In this document: positions 45,004 to 54,283 of the stretch, piece by piece
Numbering within the stretch: the stretch's first letter is position 1
How the letters are laid out: the number at the start of each line of letters is the position of its first letter
Origin: Lentilactobacillus kosonis
Lineage (GTDB): Bacteria; Bacillota; Bacilli; Lactobacillales; Lactobacillaceae
Direction: 5' to 3'
Assembly: GCF_003864335.1 (NCBI RefSeq)
Contig: NZ_BEXA01000001.1
Coordinates: 492,831 to 556,830, forward strand
Length of the DNA stretch: 64,000 nt
The notes under the pieces: generated by a model
The model's database searches: none
The model's input: the letters and a program-made list of their open reading frames with translations, nothing else
What the model was told of the DNA's origin: nothing
Made by a program: the position numbers and the translations under genes

Positions 45004-46306
45004 TTAGGACTCTAAAATCCAAAGGAAAATTACAAAGATAACAGCCAACGCGTACATCATAGCATTAACTTCTTTTCCACGTTTAGCAGCAATCATCGTA
45101 ATTGGGTAAGCAATGAACCCAAGGGCGATTCCGTCAGCAATACTGTAGGTAAACGGCATTCCAACCATGATTAGAAAGGCTGGAGCGGCAATTTCAAATT
45201 TTTCCCAGTGGACATTTTTAAGTGATTGAGCCATTAAGATTCCAACAATGATTAAAGCTGGAGCGGTTACTTGACTAGTAATTACGCCTAGCATTGGTGA
45301 GAAGAAAGCACCTAAGATGAATAAAATTCCCACTACGACGGTGGTGAACCCAGTTCGACCGCCAATAGCGATCCCAGCAGATGATTCAACAAAGGCTCCC
45401 ATTGGTGAAGTTCCTAGCACTGAACCAACTAACATGGTTGAAGAATCAGCAGCAAGTGCCTTCCCAACGTTTGGAATTTTATTATTTTTAATGAAACCAG
45501 CTTGATCAGCAAGACCAACTAAAGTTCCAGCAGTGTCAAAGAAGGTAACTAATAGGAAGGTCAATACTACAACTAATAATTGCACGGTATTAATGTCAGG
45601 AAGGTGTGTAATTGCTACCCCAAAGTTGGCTTAAGACTTGGCATAGCCGAGACAATGTGATGTGGAAGAGGAATCATACCAGTTCCTAAACCTAAGATTG
45701 AACTCAAAATAATTCCAATGAAGATAGCTCCTGGAACTTGCATGCTCATTAAAATTAAAGTGACAATCAAACCGAAGATGGTAATCCAGGTAGTGCCAGA
45801 TAAATTACCCAGCCCGATGATCGCATCTTTTGGGCTGAGACGATTCCACCCTCTGATAATCCAATCAAGGCGATAAATAGTCCAACTCCGCCCCCAATCG
45901 CAGATTTTAAATCGGCAGGAATAGCATCGATGATTCGTTCCCGAATCTTAGTTGCAGTTAGAACTACAAAGATTAGTGAAGCGGCGAACACTCCGGCAAG
46001 AGCGGTTTCCCAAGGAACGTTCATTCCGATACAAACAGAATAAGCAAAGAAGGCGTTTTGGCCTAAACTAGCAGAAATGGCAATTGGGTAGTTAGCTAAA
46101 ACTCCCATGGCAAAACAACCAAACGCTGATGCCAAGGCAGTCGCTGTAAAAACAGCACCCTTATCGATACCAGAAGCACCTAAAATATTTGGATTAACGA
46201 ATAAAATATATACCATTGATACAAATGTAGTAATTCCGGCTAAAGTTTCGGTCTTGAAATTAGTATGGCGATTTTCAAAATCGAAGAACTTGCTAATTGA
46301 TGACAA
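45004..46306 (-). CDS. NCS2-family guanine/hypoxanthine permease (two frameshifts)
   Basis: The joined product is 434 residues with 12-14 membrane segments, of the PbuG/PbuO group: NRHTNFKTETLAGITTFVSM, GVLANYPIAISASLGQNAFF, then VTFFDTAGTLVGLADQAG and ESSAGIAIGGRTGFTTVVVG, all typical of AzgA-like purine transporters. Breaks: 45828-45831 (four Ts on the plus strand should be five) and 45622-45624 (AAA should be AAAA), both restoring expected sequence (KDAIIGLGNLSGTTW and PTFGVAITHLPDI). TTG 46306 is the likely start with AAAGGAGC upstream. Proton symport of hypoxanthine, guanine or adenine; exact purine unknown. CCGAAC-like PurR-box fragments upstream are too weak to call. Confidence 0.9.
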
Positions 46307-46444
46307 TAAAGACAGCTCCTTTTAAAATAGTTCGGATAATTGCTAAAATAAGAACATATCTATCCTATCATCTTCACAAAGTTCGTTCAATACCGAATTA
46401 TAATCAATGTAGAAGTTATTAACATATTGATCTAAACAATATAA

Positions 46445-46474
46445 AATAAAAGCCCCTTGCTTAATCAAGGGGCG
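46445..46474 (-). terminator. Terminator after aldo/keto reductase gene
   Basis: GCCCCTTG/CAAGGGGC hairpin with a T-run on the minus strand. Confidence 0.85.
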
Positions 46475-46483
46475 GGATTTAAA

Positions 46484-47437
46484 TTAGTTAAAACTTTTAA
46501 ATGCGTTATCAATGGTATTATATTCTTCATTAGATAGGCTAACTGTGAGGGCCCTTGCATTGCTTCGAACTTGTTCGGGACGCTTAGCACCAGGAATAAC
46601 CACAGTCACGTCAGGATTTTTGATATACCATGCAAGAACAATTTGAGCAATTGTTGCCCCATGATTATCAGCAATAGGTTGTAAACTATTAACCGAATCC
46701 TTAATTGCAGCGAAACGTTGCCCTTTAAAATTAGGGTCATCTGCTCGAATATCACCTTCAGCAAAACTTAAGGCATCGTTGGCCTTATTATATTTACCAG
46801 TGAGGAGGCCAGATGCTAGTGGGAAGTAAGGAACAAATGAAATATTATTTTCTCGTAAGTATGGGAATAGTTCTTTTTCAGCATCGCGGTGAACTAAACT
46901 ATATTGATCCTCAACTACGTCAACTTGACCATTTTTGTTTGCTTCTTTGATTTGAGCTAATGAAAAGTTAGAAACCCCGATGGCTTTAATTTTACCTGCC
47001 TGCTTTAATTCATTTAGAGCGGCAATTGCTTCGTCTTTAGGGGTTTTATCATCAGGAAAATGAATGTAAAATATATCAATGTAATCGGTTTGGAGGCGTT
47101 TTAGACTATCTTCCACGCTTTGCTTAAGAAAAGCAGGGTCATTAGAAATCGTCATCTCATCATCCTTGACGATTTGAGCCCCTTTTGTAGCGATTGTAAT
47201 TTGGGAGCGATCATAGCCCTTAATTGCTTGGCCAATCAATTCTTCCGAACGGCCTAAACCGTAAACAAATGCGGTATCTAAAAGTTTAATTCCGTTATCA
47301 AGAGCAATTTTGACTGAGTCAATTCCTGCTTGTTCATCCAGGTTTGGAAACAAGTTATGACCACCAACAGCGTTGGTACCTAATCCTAAGGGTGTGGTTT
47401 CGACAGTTGACTTACCAATTTTGATGTCATTAATCAT
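46484..47437 (-). CDS. Aldo/keto reductase family oxidoreductase
   Basis: A 317-residue NADPH-dependent TIM-barrel reductase. Catalytic residues in context: Asp and Tyr in KLLDTAFVYGLGRSEELIG, Lys in ITIATKGAQIV, His in IFYIHFPDD; the C-terminal cofactor site is VVIPGAKRPEQVRSNARA. It reduces an aldehyde or ketone, identity unknown. ATG 47437, SD AAGGAGG. Divergent from an NAD(P)-binding protein gene across 94 bases that contain alternating TTGTA/TACAA inverted repeats, a likely shared regulatory site. Confidence 0.93.
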   Translation of the reverse strand: MINDIKIGKSTVETTPLGLGTNAVGGHNLFPNLDEQAGIDSVKIALDNGIKLLDTAFVYGLGRSEELIGQAIKGYDRSQITIATKGAQIVKDDEMTISNDPAFLKQSVEDSLKRLQTDYIDIFYIHFPDDKTPKDEAIAALNELKQAGKIKAIGVSNFSLAQIKEANKNGQVDVVEDQYSLVHRDAEKELFPYLRENNISFVPYFPLASGLLTGKYNKANDALSFAEGDIRADDPNFKGQRFAAIKDSVNSLQPIADNHGATIAQIVLAWYIKNPDVTVVIPGAKRPEQVRSNARALTVSLSNEEYNTIDNAFKSFN

Positions 47438-47469
47438 TGTGTATCCTCCTTACCATATATACAAAATAA

Positions 47470-47490
47470 TTGTAACTATACAATAAATGT
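47470..47490. promoter_or_regulatory. Inverted repeats between divergent redox genes
   Basis: Near 47460-47486 the half-sites TACAA, TTGTA and TACAA occur in alternating orientation (TACAAAATAATTGTA and TTGTAACTATACAA overlap in the middle half-site). This looks like a two-sided operator for the divergent aldo/keto reductase and NAD(P)-binding genes; the regulator is not identified. Confidence 0.35.
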
Positions 47491-47531
47491 ATTCCAAATA
47501 ACTTTAAAAGTCCAAAGATTGAGGAGAAAAG

Positions 47532-48089
47532 ATGGAAAAAGTACTCATTATAAGTCAGAATGATAGTGCGACTAATATTATCAGCAAAAAAATTACCGCA
47601 GCAGACTATATTGTTGATCAGTTTAAAGGTGATTTTAATAGTGAAGCTGACTATCAGGGAGCACTGGCTGAAGTTAAAATTATCGTTACGGTTTTGGGAC
47701 CATTAGATAGTGATCTGTATTTTGATCAATTGTTCGATGCAATTTTTGATGCTGAAATTCAGTTAGACCATTTTATAATGGTTACCTATTCTGGAATTGA
47801 CAACGAGGTAATTGGTGGACGAGAATATTCTGAGGTTACGGATATTGATGAGTTCATTAAGCAACAGAGATATGCTGCAAAAATTGTTGATGAGGCTGAG
47901 ATGCCTTATACAATCATTAGAGCGGGTAGGTTAACCGAGGGGATTCCTAGTGAAGTTAAGCTATATGCTGAAGGACAGTTAATGCCAAACAATAGTTTGA
48001 GTTATAATAGTTTAGCTGAATTGGTATCCCAAACAATCACAACACATAGCCATATTAATGAATCCATTGGTGCGGTTAATATAAAGTAG
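47532..48089 (+). CDS. NAD(P)-binding oxidoreductase (atypical SDR, YhfK-like)
   Basis: A 185-residue Rossmann-type protein. The N-terminus KVLIISQNDSATNIISKKIT lacks the usual glycine-rich GxxGxxG, so cofactor binding may be weak. The later pattern MPYTIIRAGRLTEG and the closing SLAELVSQTI are typical of NmrA/YhfK-like atypical SDRs. ATG 47532 follows GAGGAG. It is followed 12 bases later by a small acidic protein, probably co-transcribed. Confidence 0.72.
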   Translation: MEKVLIISQNDSATNIISKKITAADYIVDQFKGDFNSEADYQGALAEVKIIVTVLGPLDSDLYFDQLFDAIFDAEIQLDHFIMVTYSGIDNEVIGGREYSEVTDIDEFIKQQRYAAKIVDEAEMPYTIIRAGRLTEGIPSEVKLYAEGQLMPNNSLSYNSLAELVSQTITTHSHINESIGAVNIK

Positions 48090-48101
48090 GGGGAATTTAG
48101 G

Positions 48102-48452
48102 GTGACAATTAACTTGGAACCGGACAGAATCGAAGAGCTTCGCCAACAGTTATTTGAAGCGAACCGAATTTCGCATTTTGTAATTATTGAGGCGACTGCC
48201 AAAGTATCAGGAGCGACTACGGCAATCGTGACCGATTACCAAAACTATGTAAATATGCAACACGAAAATGGCGACAATTTTGATTTTAGAATTTTGCGCG
48301 ATATTTTGCCAATTACTGATAATTTGATTCACTGGGCAGTAGCCCAACAAGAATTGCATGACCTGATTGATGATGATTCTAATGAGCGTGATGGCCTGAT
48401 TGATGATTTAGAACATTACACTCAACTAGTCATGGAAGAAAATAAGCTATAA
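48102..48452 (+). CDS. Hypothetical acidic protein
   Basis: A 116-residue cytosolic protein, strongly acidic at the C-terminus (LHDLIDDDSNERDGLIDDLE). No membrane segment and no recognised domain; predicted mixed alpha-beta. GTG 48102 is the start, behind GGGGGAATTTAG. It is the second gene of a two-gene unit with the NAD(P)-binding protein and ends at a terminator. Confidence 0.7.
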   Translation: MTINLEPDRIEELRQQLFEANRISHFVIIEATAKVSGATTAIVTDYQNYVNMQHENGDNFDFRILRDILPITDNLIHWAVAQQELHDLIDDDSNERDGLIDDLEHYTQLVMEENKL

Positions 48453-48493
48453 AAAATGAGGGTTTCAGTAAATATACTGAGATCCTCATTTTG
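48451..48493. terminator. Bidirectional terminator
   Basis: AAAATGAGG..TTCAGTA pairs with TACTGAG..CCTCATTTT; between convergent genes. Confidence 0.85.
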
Positions 48494-48520
48494 TATATTA
48501 GATACTTGGTTATTACGTAC

Positions 48521-49935
48521 TTAATTAATAGGTGTGACGGTACGGTCACTTTGATCAGCAGGTTCATTCTGAGTTGTTTGTAATCCAATCCCAGTAAAGC
48601 TACTAAGTAATGAGAAGACGGGACAGAGTAAACTAAAGAATACAAATGGCAAGTACTGCATGGTTGGTACTCCGAGTGTATTAGCGATAAATACGCCACC
48701 AACTCCCCAGGGTACCAGGTAATTGAGAACGGTTCCGCCATCTTCCAGTACGCGGCCTAAAGCACCGTTACTTAGGCGACCACGATTAAATGCATTTTTG
48801 AAAGCCCGCCCAGGTAAAATAATGGATAAGAATTGTTCGCCAACGAATACGTTAATGCCAATACAGGTCGCAAGGGCTGCCACAACTAGTTTGGCTGGTT
48901 TATTCAATTTAGTTGATAATGGTTCCATTACCGCGCCAATTAATCCAAAGTGAACTAGTAGACCACCTAGTGATAAAGTTAAGACAATTAAGGCCACGGT
49001 GGGCATCATACTAACAATTCCACCACGGGAAAGAAGTAAATTAACTTCCGCACTAGAAGTTTTAGAAATAAAGCCGTTAGTAATGATATCAGTTGCTTGT
49101 TTGATGGTTAAGTTAGGATTGTTAAAGAACATCATAATTGTTGATACCAAAATGTTTAGTAACATTGTTGGCACTGCAGCCATTTTAATCGCAGCACAAG
49201 CGAATACTAAGATAATTGGAATTAATGATATTAGTGAAATGTGGAAGTTAACGGTTAACGCTGAGATTGTTTGGTTAATTTTGGTTAAGTTGGCACCAGT
49301 ATGACCACCACTTAATAAGGTGAAAATAACTGTAGAAATTACTGCAGCCGGTAAGATAGACCAAAGAATGGTTTTCATATGAGCGAATAGAGAAGTATCA
49401 ACGACTGCAGCAGCTAAGTTGTTGGTTTCCGATAAGGGTGATAGTTTATCGCCAAAGGTTCCACCGGCAACAATGGCGCCAGCGACTAATGCGGGATTAA
49501 AATTCATGGTAATTCCGATACCAAAGAATGCAATACCGACAGTCGAAACGACGGTAAAACAACTGCCAACAGCGGCTCCGACTAATGAACATACTAAGAA
49601 TACAGTTGGTAAGAACCATTGAACGTTAATTGATTTGAAACCAATAACCATTAAGGTTGGAATTGTTCCAGCGGCAATCCAGGTACTGATCATCGCTCCA
49701 ATTAGAATAAAAATCACAATGGGGATGATCCCTTTATCTATGCCATCCTTAATGCCAGCATTAATGCTATCCCATGAGAAACCGATGAATTTGGCCCAAA
49801 AGATAATTACGGTGATTGCAAGGAGCACAGGACTTGCGGTGATAATTTTAGGGCGATTACCCCAATACCCATGATTGCTAAAATTATGATTAGGACAATT
49901 ATTGATTGCTTAAGACTAATTTTTGTTTTTTCCAT
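48521..49935 (-). CDS. NhaC-family antiporter-like transporter, predicted tyrosine transporter (one frameshift)
   Basis: The joined product is 471 residues with about 12 membrane segments of the NhaC family: STWIAAGTIPTLMVIGFKSI, VGSCFTVVSTVGIAFFGIG, and GGTFGDKLSPLSETNNLAA are the hallmark stretches. The frame breaks at 49846-49849, where four Ts on the plus strand should be five, restoring GVIALKIITASPVLLAITVI. ATG 49935 follows GAGGTTAATACT. Classic NhaC exchanges Na+ for H+, but a T-box with a tyrosine specifier precedes this gene, and T-box-controlled NhaC homologues have been predicted to move tyrosine in Firmicutes. I infer tyrosine uptake or exchange. Confidence 0.85.
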
Positions 49936-50043
49936 AGTATTAACCTCATTTTTTATTTGTTTAAGCTCGCATAAAACTGAGATTTAATATCGAACTAAGC
50001 CCCCACTACTTGAAATCTTCATTAGTTAACATCCTTTCCGTAT

Positions 50044-50285
50044 AAAAAAAGCCCCTATCGCATTAATATATGCAACAGGGACGATTGGAATTACCGTGGT
50101 ACCACCCAGTTTGTGTATTTAATAAATACACCACTCACTAGAAGATAATGGATTCTAGTTATTAACCATTGCCGATAATGTCCGGTATTTCGAATTACTT
50201 ACCCTGATTGGTTCGCAGCAACCACCAACTTCCTGACGCCCAGGTAAGCACCTACTTATTTAGATCACGACATTTTATATTACTT
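50044..50285 (-). promoter_or_regulatory. T-box riboswitch leader, probable tyrosine specifier
   Basis: The T-box motif GGGTGGTACCACGG (50107-50094) is a perfect match, followed by the terminator stem CCCTGTTGCAT/ATGCGATAGGG (50082-50051) and T7. Stem I: helix 2 CTTACC/GGTAAG, and helix 1 probably AATGTC/GACATT; the 3-prime loop GAAATACCG places TAC (50187-50185) at the specifier position, a tyrosine codon. The class is certain; the specifier is likely. Confidence 0.9.
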
Positions 50286-50366
50286 AGGATTATAAAACGA
50301 TTAGAATAAAATCGCAAATCTTTTTTTATTTTAATGATGAACCAATCAATTAATTATTAAAACAAT

Positions 50367-50605
50367 AAAAAAGCTCTCAATAAAAATTGAGAGTTGAAAG
50401 AATTAAATTATTTATTTTATGTACCGCCCGGTTTCCCAGGCGTTTTTAGGAGTAGAAACTGCTAGTCTAATTTTAGATATATTGGGGGTAGATCATAAAA
50501 AGTTTCGGCTTCAAGTAGAGCGTCGAAAGCTGGCAGTTTCAAACAAGATCAATGCAAGCATAAAGCTTTCATTTACATAACAATGTGGGTGCATTGACAT
50601 CCACG
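50367..50605 (-). ncRNA. Candidate minus-strand structured RNA ending in a terminator
   Basis: A terminator (CTCTCAAT/ATTGAGAG with a T-run on the minus strand, 50393-50367) has no minus-strand gene before it. Upstream on that strand lie a promoter-like TTGAAG and TATTAT (near 50640-50610) and well-paired sequence: GAAACTGC/GCAGTTTC (50540-50533 with 50462-50455) encloses CTTTCG/CGAAA-type pairing (50528-50503), and GCCTGG.GAAA.CCGGGC (50441-50426) forms a GNRA-like hairpin. The plus strand has a 53-codon frame from 50419 without a ribosome site, which I take as a shadow. No known RNA class recognised. Confidence 0.4.
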
Positions 50606-50728
50606 ATTTAATAATAACCTATTTCAAATATTCTTCAATTAAAAAGCCCCCATAATCTTAAAAATTGTGAAGAAAGGTAATCAACTTTGATGTGTTAAGA
50701 TAAAAACCATAATCGAGGAGTGAAGCGC

Positions 50729-53700
50729 ATGTCATTACAGTTTCTTTTAAGCACTGCCAGTCAGGACAGTGTTGACGAAGTTATTAAATTAATTAAGCAA
50801 GAACAGACTCAAAAGCCAATGGATCAATTCTTTTATTTGGTCCCTAACCATATCAAATTTGAATCAGAAGTCAGAGTGATTGCCGGTTTAAGCGATTCCG
50901 ATAAAGTGGCAGCAGAAAGTAACATTCAGGTGCTATCGTTTTCCCGATTAGCCTGGTACTTTATGCGAAATACGCCAGAGTATCAAAAGCAGCGACTTAG
51001 CTCAGCAGGAATTAATATGCTGTTGTATCAAATCATTACTGATAATGAAGATAAATTAGTTTTATTTAACCAAGAAGTCCATCAACCTGGATTTTTGGAT
51101 CAGCTTGCAAAGCAAGTTGCAGAATTTCAATCAGGGAATGTCTTACCTACTGACTTGGTTCAAATACAGGAAAATCAATCAAGCGGATTACCCAACGATT
51201 TACAAGATAAACTACAGGACTTTGCGATTATTTACACGGAATTTCAGCGGATTGTTGATGAAAATTTCTTTGATAGTCACAATGGCCTGAATTTGCTGAG
51301 CAACTTTTTAGCTGATCCTAAGAATGATATATCGCATTTTCATTTTTATATTCAAGGTTTCTCACGATTTACAGCTCAAGAATTAAAGTTGGTCGAAACT
51401 TTAATCACTAAAGGACAATCAACATTGGTAGCTTTGAACTTAGATAAGCCTTATCCAGTAGAGAAACCCGACGTAATGGATTTTTTCCATGTTCCCGGTC
51501 GGGTGTTTAATCAGCTATATAAGTTTGCCAGTGAAAATAAAGTTCCATATTTACCGGTGCTTACCGCTAGTAAATCGCGTGTTACGAGTGATATTAAAAA
51601 ATTAGAGCGTTATTGGATTGAATCAGCATCGATGAGCCCAATTGAAAATTCTAAATTAACTAATCAAGATAGCCTTCAGATAATCCATGTGGAAAATCGT
51701 TACTCTGAGTTAGATCAAGTTGCGACAAGAATTCGACAAATGGTTGCTAATGGTGATTACCGCTATTCAGATTTTTTAGTGTTAACGAGAAATTTAAGTA
51801 GTTACCATAATATCTTGCAGCCAGTGTTTGATAATCTAGAAATTCCATACTTTGAAGATATTCAACGAGCAATGAGCGACCACTCATTAGTTGAGCTATT
51901 GTCGTCGTTATTTGACATTTATAAGCCTGGTCGAAAACGAAACTATCGATATGATGACATAATGCGTTTCTTAAAATCTGAATTAATTCTACCGGAAGTT
52001 GATGGACATCCAATGGATATTGATGAATATCGGGATGCTGTTGCATTGACTGAGAACTTAGTTTTAAAAAATGGCTACGAAGATTATCGCTGGTTACAAC
52101 CAGAAGATTGGCAATACAAGTGGGTTAATGATGATGATGTCCACCAAGTTTTAAGTGATAAGGATTTAGAAATCACTAAAAAAATCAATTTAATTCGTCA
52201 TCTGATCAAAGATATGTTGCCGCCCTTTTTCAAGAATTTATATCGGTCTAAAACTAATCGGGAAGCTGCTACAGTCTTATTTAATTTTTTAGTAAGTAGT
52301 GGTGTAGTAGCTCGATTACAGCAATGGCGAGATAGTGCTTTAGATGATGGTAATGTTAATACCAGTGATCAGATTGACCAAGTGTACCGGACGATGTGTT
52401 CACTTTTAGATGAATGTGTTTCGATTCTGGGTGATAACCAATTTGATTCAGAAGAGTTTTGGAATTTAATCTATTCTGGTTTTGAGGGTTCAGAGTATTC
52501 AATGGTACCAAGTACACTTGACCAGGTAACTGTGTCAGAATCAGGGATGGTGCAAAGTGCAACTCGGAAAGTCACGTTCATTATGGGAGCGACTGATGAT
52601 AATATGCCAGCGGTTTCCGATAGTGAAAATTTGTTTGGTGACGATGATGTTAATCAGTTACAAAATGTGTTACCGGAGGATAGATTTATTAGTGATCCCG
52701 CTGAGATGCAGATGGCGTTTGAACCATTTTTGAACTATTTAGCATTTTTAACTCCTAGCGATCGGCTAATCTTTACCTATGCTAACGACCAAATGGCTGA
52801 CGATAATATTAAAATTTCTCCATATGTTAGTCGAATTGCTAATCATTTTGGTGTTAAGGAGCAGGTTGTAAAGGCAATTCCTGCAAACCAAGATCAGGCA
52901 GTTAGTTATATTGGTTCTAAAAAAGTACGTTGCATCATTTAGTTCAGGTTAGCCAGGTGGCTGCTCAGACAGGTGAACAGTTAGCTCCAACATGGCAACA
53001 AATTCTACGATTACTAAAAGCTGATTCTCAAGTTGGTTTTCTAGTCGGACGATTATTGGCTAGTTTGAATTATAAAAATACCGTCACGCCATTACAACCA
53101 GAAATTGTAACCGGATTGTATGGAAATTCATTGAATATTTCGATTTCACAATTGGAATCATTTTATAAAAATCCTTATGAATATTTTTTGCAATATGGAT
53201 TAAAACTTAATGAACGAGATGAATTTGAGCTATCGCCTGCTTCAACTGGCCAATTCTTCCATGAAGCACTAGATGAGCTGATTAAGTTGGTTCAACAACA
53301 ACGGATTAATTTGGCTAGTTTAGACGATCAAGCAATTACTGAAATGGTCACTGAGGTTACACAAAAATCGTCGAAGATCCAAATAATTTTTCGTTTGTTG
53401 TTCTACAAAGTTCTAATCGAATGAAATACATTACTAGTCAACTAGAAAAAGCGATTCGGCAGATGATTGTAGTTACACGTGATCAGCAGAAGCGAACGAA
53501 AATGCGTCCTAAAAAGACGGAATTAATTTTTGGTCAACCAGGTCAGGGTAATTTAGCTGGTTTGCATTATGATTTAAACGACGGTAAAGATATTCTGGTA
53601 CGGGGCCGGATTGATCGAATTGATGAAATGGAAATTAACGGCAAACAATACTTCTCCGTGATTGACTACAAATCAGCTGATCGAAAGTTTGAGATTCCTA

Positions 53701-54283
53701 AGGCATACGTCGGGGTTTCAATGCAGTTATTAACATATTTGGATGTTGTACGTCAAAATCTCGATGATTTAGCGACAGATGACATTGCCCAAATCGCTGG
53801 GGCACTTTACCTCCACATTAAAAATTCCAAGTTTAGTCAAACTGATTTGCAGAAGGTTGCTGGGGATGTTGAGAAACAACTGTTGATTGATCATTCTTTC
53901 AAAGGAATTTTAGTAAAGGACCCCGACTTATTGACTGAAATTGATCAAACCTTTAGTCATGGTGAGCGGAAATCATTATTCTTACCTATTCAATTGAATA
54001 AAGATAATACCCCATCTAAAAGAAATAGTGATTCATTAATTGAACCACAATTGTTGGACAGGTTCTTAGAGCATAATGAACGACTAATCCAAGACGCTGG
54101 TAGGAGAATCCTGACTGGTGATGTGTCGCTTAGTCCAGTTAAGATGACTGACATGTCAGCGATGCAATTTACACCATATAAATCAATTATGAATTTGATC
54201 CGTTACTTCCAGAAAATAAATACCGGAATATTACGATCAAAAGAGATGAAGTTTTCAAGCGATTGAAGGAGGAAGACGATTAA
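50729..54283 (+). CDS. addB: ATP-dependent nuclease subunit B, RexB-like (three frameshifts)
   Basis: Partner of AddA in the helicase-nuclease that processes double-strand breaks for recombination. The joined product is 1185 residues. The C-terminal nuclease has VRGRIDRIDE and YFSVIDYKSADRKFE (the DYK motif). The N-terminal region (LLSTASQDSVDEV) lacks a Walker A. The four iron-sulfur cysteines of Bacillus AddB are absent: FYKNPYEYF and MQFTPYKSIMNFDP have Asn, Met, Thr and Met at those places, as expected for RexB-like proteins. Breaks: 52919-52924 (A6 should be A7), 53363-53367 (A5 should be A6), 54195-54197 (T3 should be T4). ATG 50729 follows GAGGAG; the stop overlaps the addA start (TAATG). 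Confidence 0.92.

Noticed and set aside
46307..46420. PurR boxes before the purine permease
   Set aside because: CCGAAC- and CGAAC-like fragments are present but mismatched and wrongly spaced.
50419..50580. Plus-strand 53-codon frame starting MYRPVSQAF
   Set aside because: No ribosome site, no recognised family, and it overlaps the structured minus-strand sequence that ends in a terminator.
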